A stretch of 12,279 nucleotides of DNA from positions 18,603 through 30,881 of the forward strand of contig DAHG01000020.1 of assembly GCA_002495885.1 (NCBI GenBank), in the 5' to 3' direction. The notes beneath the pieces are model-generated. The model searched no databases. It was not told the origin of the DNA and worked only from the letters and a program-made list of their open reading frames with translations. This stretch comes from Methanocellaceae archaeon UBA148. Lineage in GTDB: Archaea; Halobacteriota; UBA148. The position numbers and the translations under genes were made by a program. Below are positions 6,547 to 12,279 of the stretch, piece after piece (position 1 is the stretch's first letter; each line of letters opens with the position of its first letter).

Positions 6547-7089
6547 TTACAGAGACTTTAAATTTTTGATTCCCTTGACTTCTTTGCCCACTCTTCTTGC
6601 TACGATTTGGAGCATTCCGCCTTTAAATTCCTTTTTGAGTTCTTCTCCTTTCTGCAGGTGATCCATGAAAATCGCCAAGGCAGCCACCTCCGAGTGTGGT
6701 TGATTGGTTATTGAGATATTCCAGTCTGCCATGGTAAAAATCTCGGCTGGAACTTTCTCCGCCCCAACGATAACCATGAGATTTTCTGTATCGCGAATAG
6801 CATCGACCTCCTCCTCTAAGTTAATACCATACATGGTCAAGTGACAAACCTTTCCACCGTCTTCTTTCCATTTTTTGATTTCTGTTCTCCATGTTACATC
6901 ACTTCGAACATAGAATCCTCCTCCCCATCGCTTGGTTACATCGCTTATTTTCTGCTCTACGGATTTGTCGCTGGAAGTGAGTAGCATTCCATCAGCGCCA
7001 AGAGCTCTTGCAGTTAGGGCAACATGTGTGGTCATCCGTTGGTCTCGATTTATTCTGTGCCCTAGTCGGAGGATCACTATTTCTTTCAT
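6547..7089 (-). CDS. tRNA (cytidine-56-2'-O)-methyltransferase Trm56
   Basis: aTrm56 is the archaeal SPOUT-class enzyme that 2'-O-methylates C56 in the T-loop of tRNAs using S-adenosylmethionine; it is normally a protein-only modifier. The 180 residues match the family length and motifs: LRLGHRINRDQRMTTHVALT (7-26), the ALGADGMLL segment (29-37), CHLTMYG (82-88), the knot-forming MVIVGAEKVP (105-114) and WNISITNQPHSEVAALAIF (123-141). The ATG at 7089 is only a few residues before the conserved GHR motif, so the start is sure. It is the first gene of the operon with tfe and the HD gene, and diverges from the citrate-synthase-like gene. It ends in TAA. Confidence 0.93.
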   Translation of the reverse strand: MKEIVILRLGHRINRDQRMTTHVALTARALGADGMLLTSSDKSVEQKISDVTKRWGGGFYVRSDVTWRTEIKKWKEDGGKVCHLTMYGINLEEEVDAIRDTENLMVIVGAEKVPAEIFTMADWNISITNQPHSEVAALAIFMDHLQKGEELKKEFKGGMLQIVARRVGKEVKGIKNLKSL

Positions 7090-7154
7090 GATGACCTAGT
7101 ATAGGGCACTGCCCTTAGTTAACTTTATGTGTATTACCATGGATTATAGGAGCG
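7090..7154. promoter_or_regulatory. Shared 65-base divergent promoter region
   Basis: This gap must carry both the promoter of the trm56-tfe-HD operon (minus) and that of the citrate-synthase-like operon (plus). TATA-like strings are ACATAAAGTTAA on the minus strand (7121-7132), CTATAATCC on the minus strand (about 7143-7151), and AACTTTATGTG or AGTATAGGG on the plus strand. Spacing predicts short leaders on both sides. GGAG lies two bases before ATG 7155, unusually close. Which TATA is used cannot be settled by eye. Confidence 0.5.
7103..7115. promoter_or_regulatory. Perfect GC-rich palindrome in the divergent promoter, candidate operator
   Basis: AGGGCACTGCCCT has six-base arms that are exact reverse complements about a central C, in otherwise AT-rich DNA. 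It lies between the two divergent start codons, 14 bases from trm56 and 40 from the plus-strand gene. A dimeric regulator bound here could block or switch both promoters. No protein can be named. Confidence 0.4.
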
Positions 7155-8423
7155 ATGTATCGAACATATGAGGATATGCCCAAGATAAAACTGCCATTGG
7201 ATCAAGAGATTAAGGTCTCAGACAGCACGCTAAGGGATGGGGCCCAGATGCCAGGTATCGTGCTTAAAAAGTCCCATAAATTGCGTATATATGATTACTT
7301 GCATGATATCGGGATAGAGAAGGTGGAGATATTCCTGTACAATGAGCGTGATAGAAGTGCAGTAAGAGATATGCTGGGTAGGGGGTATGATGTCCCAGAG
7401 GTTACCGGATGGGCAAGAGCGGCTCCAAAAGATATAGACCTAGTCATAGGTATGGATGGCATAGAAGAGACAGGTATATTGATGTCAGTCTCTGATGTAC
7501 ATATATTTGACAAGATGGGTCTTGATAGCAGAGAGGAAGCTGAGAAAAAGTATCTTAACGCTTTACAATATGCGATTGATCATGATTTGAGAGTGAGGTG
7601 TCATCTTGAGGATATAACCAGAGCGGATTTCGAGGGATTTGTCACTCCATTTGTTAAGAAGATATTGGAAATAGCACCAGATGCGCTTATAAGGGTTTGT
7701 GACACGTTGAATTATGGGCTGCCTTTTCCGGAAGTAGACCTTCCCTATGGCATCCCAAAAATGGTCAAACTGCTTAAGGGTCTAGGTGTCAAAGATCTAG
7801 AGACCCATGTTCACGATGATTTTGGTCTTGGATTGACCAATACTTTAGCAGGGTATTGGTATGGCGCTAATTGGTCGAACTTGACTTTTCTGGGAATTGG
7901 CGAGAGGGCTGGCAACACTGAGATTGAGAAGCTGTTGATTTTTTTGATATGCCGGGTGGGGGGTTTTCAAAAATACAATCCTGCGAGCCTTGTCAAATTT
8001 GCAGAGTACATGGAAAATGAAATAGGTATAAGGGTTCCAAGGAACAAAGCCATTGTTGGAAAAAACGTCTTCGCTCATGAGAGTGGGATTCACACCGCAG
8101 GGATTATCAAAAATCCATTTACATATGAGCCATTTCCTCCAGAACTCGTCGGCGGGAAACGGCAGCTGATGATAGGAGACTCCTCTGGAAATGAAGTAAT
8201 ACGCTACAAGGTAGAAGAGACTTTGAAGGAATTAATGCATCTGGATCTATCTATAGATAAAAATGATCCTCGCATACAAAGCATAAAAAACGACATTCAA
8301 AAATTATATGATGATGAAAGTAGGGTTTCATGCATCTCAGATGAGGAGTTGAGGGCTTATGCTGAGAAGTACTTCCTACTGGAGACCATCGTAGAAAAAG
8401 ATATCTCTAAAAAAGAAGAGTAG
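7155..8423 (+). CDS. Re-citrate synthase-like enzyme (homocitrate / isopropylmalate synthase superfamily)
   Basis: The product belongs to the DRE-TIM metallolyases, which condense acetyl-CoA with a 2-oxo acid. Core motifs are SDSTLRDGAQMPG (22-34, metal Asp28), RCHLEDITRADFEGFV (148-163), RVCDTLNYG (180-188), the HVHDDFGLG metal motif (H218, H220) and FLGIGERAGNTEIEKL (245-260). PEVTGWARAAPKDIDLV (81-97), EETGILMSVSDVHIF (104-118) and the HLEDITRAD block resemble Re-citrate synthases of anaerobes more than LeuA, and at 422 residues there is no room for a full LeuA regulatory domain. It would make citrate from oxaloacetate and acetyl-CoA for the oxidative branch to 2-oxoglutarate. Homocitrate or citramalate synthase remain possible. 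The start is ATG 7155 with GGAG very close; Met8 is an alternative. It ends in TAG, with TGA three codons beyond overlapping the next start. Confidence 0.72.
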   Translation: MYRTYEDMPKIKLPLDQEIKVSDSTLRDGAQMPGIVLKKSHKLRIYDYLHDIGIEKVEIFLYNERDRSAVRDMLGRGYDVPEVTGWARAAPKDIDLVIGMDGIEETGILMSVSDVHIFDKMGLDSREEAEKKYLNALQYAIDHDLRVRCHLEDITRADFEGFVTPFVKKILEIAPDALIRVCDTLNYGLPFPEVDLPYGIPKMVKLLKGLGVKDLETHVHDDFGLGLTNTLAGYWYGANWSNLTFLGIGERAGNTEIEKLLIFLICRVGGFQKYNPASLVKFAEYMENEIGIRVPRNKAIVGKNVFAHESGIHTAGIIKNPFTYEPFPPELVGGKRQLMIGDSSGNEVIRYKVEETLKELMHLDLSIDKNDPRIQSIKNDIQKLYDDESRVSCISDEELRAYAEKYFLLETIVEKDISKKEE

Positions 8424-8429
8424 GTGAGG
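8422..8429 (+). promoter_or_regulatory. Shine-Dalgarno of the downstream gene, overlapping the upstream TAG
   Basis: AGGTGAGG is an excellent match to the archaeal anti-Shine-Dalgarno and lies a few bases before ATG 8432. Its first two bases are the last two of the TAG that ends the citrate-synthase-like gene, so translation of the pair is probably coupled. Confidence 0.6.
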
Positions 8430-8431
8430 CT

Positions 8432-8998
8432 ATGACACTTGAGGTAACGACAGAAACGCCCTTTAAAGGTGTGATAGAGTTTTATAACGCGATAGAGCGG
8501 TTTGAGAGATATTGTTCCATGTGCCAGAAATCTATGGATAGGGATCAAAAAGTCTTCCACAGCAGAGATGCTCTGGAGAGCATAGACCTTGCGTATTCTG
8601 CGTATCTGGAGAACTTTCCTTTGATATTTCCTACCAGGGAGGGAATAAAACCGATATTTGTCTCTCTTGAAACCAAGACAGAAGAACTTAAAGAGTCGTT
8701 TGAAGCACAGCTGAGGTCCTTGGATAGGGATGAGGTCAATAAATATCTAATTTTGTTAAACAAAATCAAACATCATTGTAATGTTGAAAGCGCTTGTAAC
8801 TATGAGAAACTGGCAGAAGGTATCGGCGAAATAAAGGACCTAGCAAGGGATGTGAAGAAGTCTACAGAAAAGTTATACGTTGAAGATTTTCTAGACCTGA
8901 CCAAAAAGCGACTAAAAGAGGCGGCAGAAGACCCTGAAAAGTTCAAGAGCCTTTTCCCCTTGCCACCTAAGCCACTGGAGATTGAATACAGGGGCTAG
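8432..8998 (+). CDS. Unknown 188-residue helical protein coupled to the citrate-synthase-like gene
   Basis: I do not recognise a family. The sequence is rich in Glu, Lys and Leu and should be largely alpha-helical, with probable coiled-coil character at about 78-100 and 126-172. Possible metal-binding residues are C28-x2-C31 (CSMC), H43, H114-H115-C116 and C122; two Cys pairs in a small cytosolic protein suggest a zinc site or redox centre, but this is inference. The C-terminus is proline-rich (LFPLPPKPLEIEY). It starts eight bases after the preceding TAG with a strong Shine-Dalgarno, so it is made together with the enzyme and could be a partner or regulator. It has no signal peptide or membrane helix. 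It ends in TAG, followed by TAA two codons later, and then a T8 tract. Confidence 0.75.
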   Translation: MTLEVTTETPFKGVIEFYNAIERFERYCSMCQKSMDRDQKVFHSRDALESIDLAYSAYLENFPLIFPTREGIKPIFVSLETKTEELKESFEAQLRSLDRDEVNKYLILLNKIKHHCNVESACNYEKLAEGIGEIKDLARDVKKSTEKLYVEDFLDLTKKRLKEAAEDPEKFKSLFPLPPKPLEIEYRG

Positions 8999-9017
8999 CA
9001 TAGTTAAAATGCTCAAC

Positions 9018-9025
9018 TTTTTTTT
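9018..9025 (+). terminator. T8 tract after the citrate-synthase-like operon
   Basis: Eight T in a row 20 bases after the TAG of the 188-residue protein's gene, with no strong stem before them. This is the usual form of an archaeal intrinsic terminator and fits the end of a two-gene transcript. Confidence 0.45.
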
Positions 9026-9214
9026 GGGAAGCTTCTTGTCAATATGGGGGTGTTAGGAAGCAGGAGAGTTTGGGTAGTGTTGCCCTGCAATGGCTATAAA
9101 AGTTGTTCTCGTCTTCAAACCAGCAGTTGAGGCATTTCATGAGTTACCCCTCCCCCTTCTGATTACTAATCATTTAGGGTATCAGCTTGGTTTCCCTGAA
9201 TGTCTAGGTAGTCA

Positions 9215-10273
9215 CTAAATCCGTCCAGTGTTATGATTTTCGATTGACTGTTTAATATCTGGGAATAACCCCCTATATCTCTTTCTAAAATACTCGGTTT
9301 GCTCTTTCTTTTGATTATCTCGGCATTTATCTACCACTTCAATGCGAACATTGGTATTAAGTGAGTCTTGAAATAGCTTAATCACATCTTTGTCGTATTC
9401 TGGGAATGAGTATCCGATGACCGTAACCTTATCTGCCTCCTTCAAATGATTTTTGGCAACATTCCACAGAGAATTTATCTTCTCCCCGTACTTCCCATGT
9501 GGAATAACGATGAACGGAGTAACTCTCCCTCCGCATTGTTGCTTGGTACATGCCTTATTTTTGTAGAACGTCCTATACCTAAATGGATAATACAAATGAA
9601 GCCTTCCACAATTCTCGCATATACCCTGATCTAGGGAACCGTTCAACTTTATTAAGGGAATGGGGTTACTACATCTATAAAACTGTGCTCTGTGGGGGTC
9701 GATCCAATCAAAATCAATCAAATAATCAAAGTATACTTTATTAATGAATTCTTTACCCTGCAACATGCAATCAAAATTTAGTGATATTACAGACGTGGTT
9801 TGCGGCGGCTTAATTTTCAAGATTTCCTTCACGAACCTTTTATACAATGTGTTTGGTCTATCAAAACTTGCCTGTGCTATATGCTCAAATATGAGTTGCT
9901 TAACAAGTTTAGCCCCCTCGTTGTTTCCCTGTTTCTGCAGAAGCTCAAGCAGCTCATCAACTTAGTGCCGTTTTTGTAGCCTGCCGTATAAAGGACTGCC
10001 GCATAAACAAAAAACATTCATACCCCGATTATCCCATTTTTCAGGGAGGTCGTTGAATTCTGGGAAAATTGATGCAACTAATTCAAGAAACTTACGATAG
10101 TTTATGAAATTTTCATTCTCCTCACGAAGGTCTGGCCCCGTATTGTCATAGGGAACGAGCAACCCACAATTATAATGGTAGCTCCAAACTAGATCCTTTC
10201 CTAGAGGAGTATTAGCTGACTCATGGGATGCTCCAGCGCCTAAGACAAAGACATGTTTCTCGTGATTTCCCAT
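9215..10273 (-). pseudogene. SIR2-domain (NAD-binding) protein interrupted by an in-frame TAA
   Basis: One frame runs from ATG 10273 to TAG 9215, broken only by TAA at codon 104 (9964-9962). The first part has the SIR2 nucleotide-binding start HVFVLGAGASHESANTPLGKDL (here 7-28). After the stop come LLELLQKQGNNEG, VISLNFD, a four-Cys zinc insert (CENC ... ACTKQQCGG), TPFIVIPHGKY and DKVTVIGYSFPEYDKDVIKLF, all standard for SIR2-like proteins of the type used in phage defence or NAD hydrolysis. Nothing else suggests a defence island. Around 9965-10015 the alternative frame also reads like protein (FFVYAAVLYTAGYKNGT) starting at a T6 run, so two compensating indels are possible instead of, or besides, a nonsense change. 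It has its own TATA box. The gene is probably inactive as written. Confidence 0.75.
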
Positions 10274-10309
10274 TTTAACTCGCCATTTGGTTATTAGTAG
10301 ATATCATGC

Positions 10310-10320
10310 AAATATATATC
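10310..10320 (-). promoter_or_regulatory. Probable TATA-box promoter of the SIR2 gene
   Basis: The minus strand reads GATATATATTT. Transcription would begin near 10288, leaving a leader of about 15 bases before ATG 10273; only a weak GGCGAG precedes the start. Confidence 0.4.
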
Positions 10321-10561
10321 TCCCTACCCTTCTCTCCACCGCCCACCTGGTTATCAGTCCATCTATCTCTGCCACTGACTCAATATAACCTGCCCCGTAT
10401 AACAGGCATTTCGACGCCCAGGTTAGTCCCCGATACATCACTGGAAGCAGCAGTCTTTGGCAGGAATATGTGTCTTATCTTTTTTTATCTTTTCTATCAA
10501 ATTAATTACATCAAAACTTGGATTTTAGCCTTTACTTTATTTTTATCTCATCTATTTTTTT

Positions 10562-10671
10562 AAAATTTTGTTTTTTTACAATTTCCCTCAAGGAGAACCA
10601 AATTAAAGATTACCAAAATTAACCAGATAAATTAACAAATTGTACAAAAATTGTAAAAAATTTAAAATTTT
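10562..10671. repeat. Imperfect inverted repeat with 23-24-base arms
   Basis: The left arm 10562-10584 and the right arm 10648-10671 are reverse complements over 13 bases (AAATTGTAAAAAA) and again over AAAATTTT, separated by a short mismatch, around a 63-base interior. The arms are almost pure A/T, so chance is a concern, but the length is notable. The size resembles a MITE-like remnant or a hairpin RNA. Confidence 0.4.
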
Positions 10672-10690
10672 ATTTATCACGTTAGTTATA

Positions 10691-10706
10691 TCTGGCATTA
10701 GCCAGA
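10691..10706. repeat. Six-base-arm hairpin in AT-rich DNA
   Basis: TCTGGC (10691-10696) and GCCAGA (10701-10706) are exact reverse complements around ATTA. The GC content of the arms stands out from the surroundings. It may be an operator or part of a transcribed structure; it is some 170 bases upstream of the transporter promoter. Confidence 0.35.
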
Positions 10707-10844
10707 ACATATTAATATCTCGTTTTTTCTTTCTAATTTACTCTTTGTTTTATTTCTCACAACAAACGAAAACGAAGAAATAGTTGGGTATACAACCAAT
10801 TTGGAAAGATATGCAGCTTAAGTTCATGTATAAGGAGTTAAACT

Positions 10845-10863
10845 AGATTGCGAGTCCGCATCT
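10845..10863. promoter_or_regulatory. Imperfect dyad just upstream of the transporter TATA box
   Basis: AGAT-T-GCG, loop AGTC, CGC-ATCT gives seven pairs with one bulged T. It ends about 11 bases before the TATA box, a place where archaeal activators or repressors often bind. The evidence is position and symmetry only. Confidence 0.25.
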
Positions 10864-10873
10864 GCTAATTAGA

Positions 10874-10885
10874 TTTATAATATAA
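10874..10885 (+). promoter_or_regulatory. Strong TATA-box promoter of the transporter gene, leaderless message
   Basis: TTTATAATATAA is close to the archaeal consensus. A start 25-27 bases downstream falls near 10905, only about five bases before ATG 10910, so the message is probably leaderless, in line with the absence of any Shine-Dalgarno. Confidence 0.5.
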
Positions 10886-10909
10886 AGTAACTTAAACATT
10901 GCAAGTGTT

Positions 10910-12151
10910 ATGATGATCCCAATAATAATTTTAGCTGTTGTTTTCACGCTCATTGCCATTAGGCAAGTGGGCAATATCACATTAGAGATATGGCAAATAA
11001 TGCTTTTTGGGGCGATAGCTGTCTTAATAACGGGTCAAATTTCTCCGACTGATGCTTTAAAATCAATAAACGTGGATGTAATGCTTTTCTTGTTTAGTAT
11101 GTTTGTTATAAGTGTTGCGCTTGAAGAGAGCGGTTATCTTTCTCACTTATCCTATGAAATATTTAAAAGAGCCAAAAATATGGACCAGGTGCTATTATTC
11201 ATTTTATTTGGGATGGGGTTTGCTTCAGCACTTCTAATGAACGATACTTTGGCCATTATAGGGACACCAATGGTTTTACTTCTTGCAAAAAAGCATGATA
11301 TGAATCCAAAAACTCTTTTGATTGTATTAGCATTTTCGATAACAATTGGTGGTGTTATGAGCCCAATTGGGAACCCACAAAATTTTCTCATCGCGACACA
11401 AGGTAATATCGACAATCCTTTTCTGACATTCTTGCGATATCTATTGATACCAACAATCATCAATCTTTTTGCCGCTTTCCTCCTAATAAAAATCGTTTAT
11501 AAAGGACAATTTAACAATAATTCTTTGAACCATTCTCAAGAGCCTATAAAAGACCCTAAACTCGCCATTTTATCTAAAGTATCCCTTGTTTTGTTGCTGA
11601 TCTTAATATTTATCAAAATTGCGATTGCGTTTTTGAATATACAGATAGACCTTAAATTAGTTTATATCACGCTAATATCAGCACTACCAATTTTAGTGTT
11701 TGGACGAAAAAGAATTTCTATAATCAAAAAAGTTGATTGGCAAACATTGGTATTTTTTGCTGCGATGTTTATATTAATGGAAAGTGTTTGGGATGTTGGG
11801 TTTTTCCAGTCAGCAATAACCACTTTGAATATAAATATCCTTTCTATTCCAATGATATTTGCTGTAGGCGTTTTACTAAGTCAGTTAATATCAAATGTGC
11901 CTTTGGTGGCACTTTATCTGCCGATGCTCTCCCATGCGGGCGCAACAACAAAAGAGATGATGGCATTAGCTGCAGGTAGCACGATAGCAGGTAATTTCCT
12001 CATACTTGGTGCTGCTAGTAATGTTATAATAATTCAAAATGCAGAAAAGAGATCAGGGGAAACACTAACTTTTCTGGAATTTGCAAAGATTGGTATTCCA
12101 ATGACAATGGTGAACATTCTAATTTACATGTTATTTTTTGTTTTATTTTAA
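10910..12151 (+). CDS. ArsB/NhaD-superfamily anion or ion transporter
   Basis: The 413-residue product is an integral membrane protein with about ten to twelve hydrophobic helices and no signal sequence other than the first helix. The two inverted halves of the ion-transporter fold are visible. The first half has LLMNDTLAIIGTPMVL (108-123) and GGVMSPIGNPQNFLIA (147-162). The second has ISNVPLVALYLPM and GSTIAGNFLILGAASNVIII followed by FLEFAKIGIP near the C-terminus. The MNDT and SPIGNP motifs are the substrate and ion binding clusters of the ArsB / NhaD / SLC13-like (CitMHS) superfamily. The substrate (arsenite, sodium, dicarboxylate or another anion) cannot be decided, and no ars genes are nearby. 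Two adjacent ATGs (10910, 10913) serve as start. The TAA stop overlaps the first base pairs of the tandem repeat. Confidence 0.88.
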   Translation: MMIPIIILAVVFTLIAIRQVGNITLEIWQIMLFGAIAVLITGQISPTDALKSINVDVMLFLFSMFVISVALEESGYLSHLSYEIFKRAKNMDQVLLFILFGMGFASALLMNDTLAIIGTPMVLLLAKKHDMNPKTLLIVLAFSITIGGVMSPIGNPQNFLIATQGNIDNPFLTFLRYLLIPTIINLFAAFLLIKIVYKGQFNNNSLNHSQEPIKDPKLAILSKVSLVLLLILIFIKIAIAFLNIQIDLKLVYITLISALPILVFGRKRISIIKKVDWQTLVFFAAMFILMESVWDVGFFQSAITTLNINILSIPMIFAVGVLLSQLISNVPLVALYLPMLSHAGATTKEMMALAAGSTIAGNFLILGAASNVIIIQNAEKRSGETLTFLEFAKIGIPMTMVNILIYMLFFVLF

Positions 12152-12255
12152 CTTCGTAGCCGAGAAGTCCCCTTCCGAAAGGTAGGGGATGAGAGGCGAT
12201 AAACTTCGTAGCCGAGAAGTCCCCTTCCGAAAGGTAGGGGATGAGAGGCGATAAA
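12150..12255 (+). mobile_element. Tandem 52-base duplication resembling IS200/IS605 right-end / guide-RNA hairpins, no transposase
   Basis: The 52-base unit at 12150-12201 is repeated without a mismatch at 12202-12253 (identity extends to 12255). Each unit holds a stem TCCCC-T-T-CC capped by a GAAA tetraloop and closed by GG-T-A-GGGGA (nine pairs with one T-T mismatch), flanked by GAGAA before and TGAGAGGCGATAA after. The form GAAGTCCCC...GGGGATGAG is what the right ends of archaeal IS200/IS605 (tnpB-only) elements look like, which also form the 3' part of the TnpB guide RNA. No tnpB or tnpA is in the window. The repeat begins inside the transporter stop codon and ends in a 15-base AT dinucleotide run (12255-12269). 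A duplicated terminator is the alternative. Confidence 0.5.
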
Positions 12256-12279
12256 TATATATATATATAGCTATAAGAT

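Larger units (their letters stand above)
10274..10909. other. AT-rich intergenic stretch with inverted repeats, no gene recognised
   Basis: An open frame at 10306-10563 exists but its product is low-complexity and has no codon or domain support. The stretch holds the SIR2 promoter, a long imperfect inverted repeat (10562-10671), a six-base-arm hairpin (10691-10706), an imperfect stem near 10845-10863 and the transporter promoter. T-rich tracts are frequent at 10480-10580. A small RNA around 10560-10710 is conceivable, but nothing recognisable is seen. Confidence 0.5.

Noticed and set aside
7845..8093. Minus-strand frame opposite the citrate-synthase-like gene
   Set aside because: Antisense shadow of a strongly conserved enzyme core; no independent signals.
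9160..9172. Palindrome TGATTACTAATCA
   Set aside because: Short and AT-rich, between convergent gene ends, with no promoter near; likely chance.
9090..9218. 42-residue plus-strand frame (starts MAIKVVLVFK) between the unknown gene and the SIR2 gene
   Set aside because: No Shine-Dalgarno or promoter is seen, it overlaps the SIR2 3' end, and no family is recognised; too short to support.
9962..9964. Recoding of the TAA in the SIR2 gene
   Set aside because: TAA is not known to be decoded as an amino acid in archaea; a nonsense change or indels explain it better.
10306..10563. 85-residue plus-strand frame upstream of the transporter
   Set aside because: The product is low-complexity, rich in Ser, Pro, Leu and Phe from T-rich DNA, shows no domain, and overlaps the SIR2 promoter.
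10841..10867. Possible tRNA anticodon arm (GCGAGTCCGC region)
   Set aside because: Only one imperfect stem is present; no acceptor, D or T arm with the invariant bases can be placed around it.
12150..12255. CRISPR array
   Set aside because: Only two units directly abutting with no spacers; the unit is a head-to-tail duplication, not repeat-spacer architecture.

Overview
The window reads as a piece of a euryarchaeal chromosome, most likely from the methanogen / anaerobic methane oxidiser / Syntrophoarchaeum-type part of the tree. The evidence is gene content: CofD of coenzyme F420 synthesis, the archaeal transcription factor TFE-alpha, the archaeal tRNA methylase Trm56, a DUF763 protein, archaeal double zinc-ribbon and AN1-finger proteins, and TATA-box promoters with very short leaders. 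Base composition is AT-leaning, with strongly AT-rich intergenic stretches. The exact species cannot be read from the sequence.

Layout. The first 26 bases are the 5' end of a tRNA gene on the minus strand (probably tRNA-Val) cut by the window edge. A 500-base intergenic stretch with several short hairpins and a diverged direct repeat follows. cofD and a DUF763 gene form a plus-strand pair (526-2539). Four minus-strand genes follow: a membrane-anchored AN1-finger/CAP protein (2547-3629), a membrane-anchored transglutaminase-like protein (3828-4421), a double zinc-ribbon protein (4554-4856), and a small three-helix membrane protein broken by a frameshift in a run of eight A (5057-5390). The minus-strand operon trm56-tfe-HD (7089 down to 5501) combines tRNA modification, transcription initiation and an HD hydrolase. 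It diverges, across a 65-base promoter region containing a perfect palindrome, from a plus-strand pair: a Re-citrate-synthase-like enzyme and an unknown 188-residue protein (7155-8998). A broken SIR2-domain gene (10273 down to 9215) and a 636-base AT-rich stretch with an inverted repeat come next. An ArsB/NhaD-type transporter (10910-12151) ends directly in a tandem 52-base duplication that looks like the right end / guide-RNA hairpin of an IS200/IS605-family element.

The most interesting reading is at 3522-3629. The CAP gene does not start at the first Met after the stop. In the same frame, upstream of an amber (TAG) codon, lies the rest of a complete eight-ligand AN1 zinc finger with its own start codon, Shine-Dalgarno and TATA box. 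The amber codon sits inside a Cys-x2-Cys knuckle. This is either a nonsense mutation or a sense-decoded TAG (pyrrolysine). Four other genes here end in TAG. In three of them another stop follows within four codons, and for the citrate-synthase-like gene that second stop would form a classic ATGA overlap with the next gene. This is suggestive, not proof. Three genes in 12 kb carry a lesion in otherwise well-conserved frames (amber, A8 indel, ochre), so assembly error or gene decay must be considered alongside recoding.
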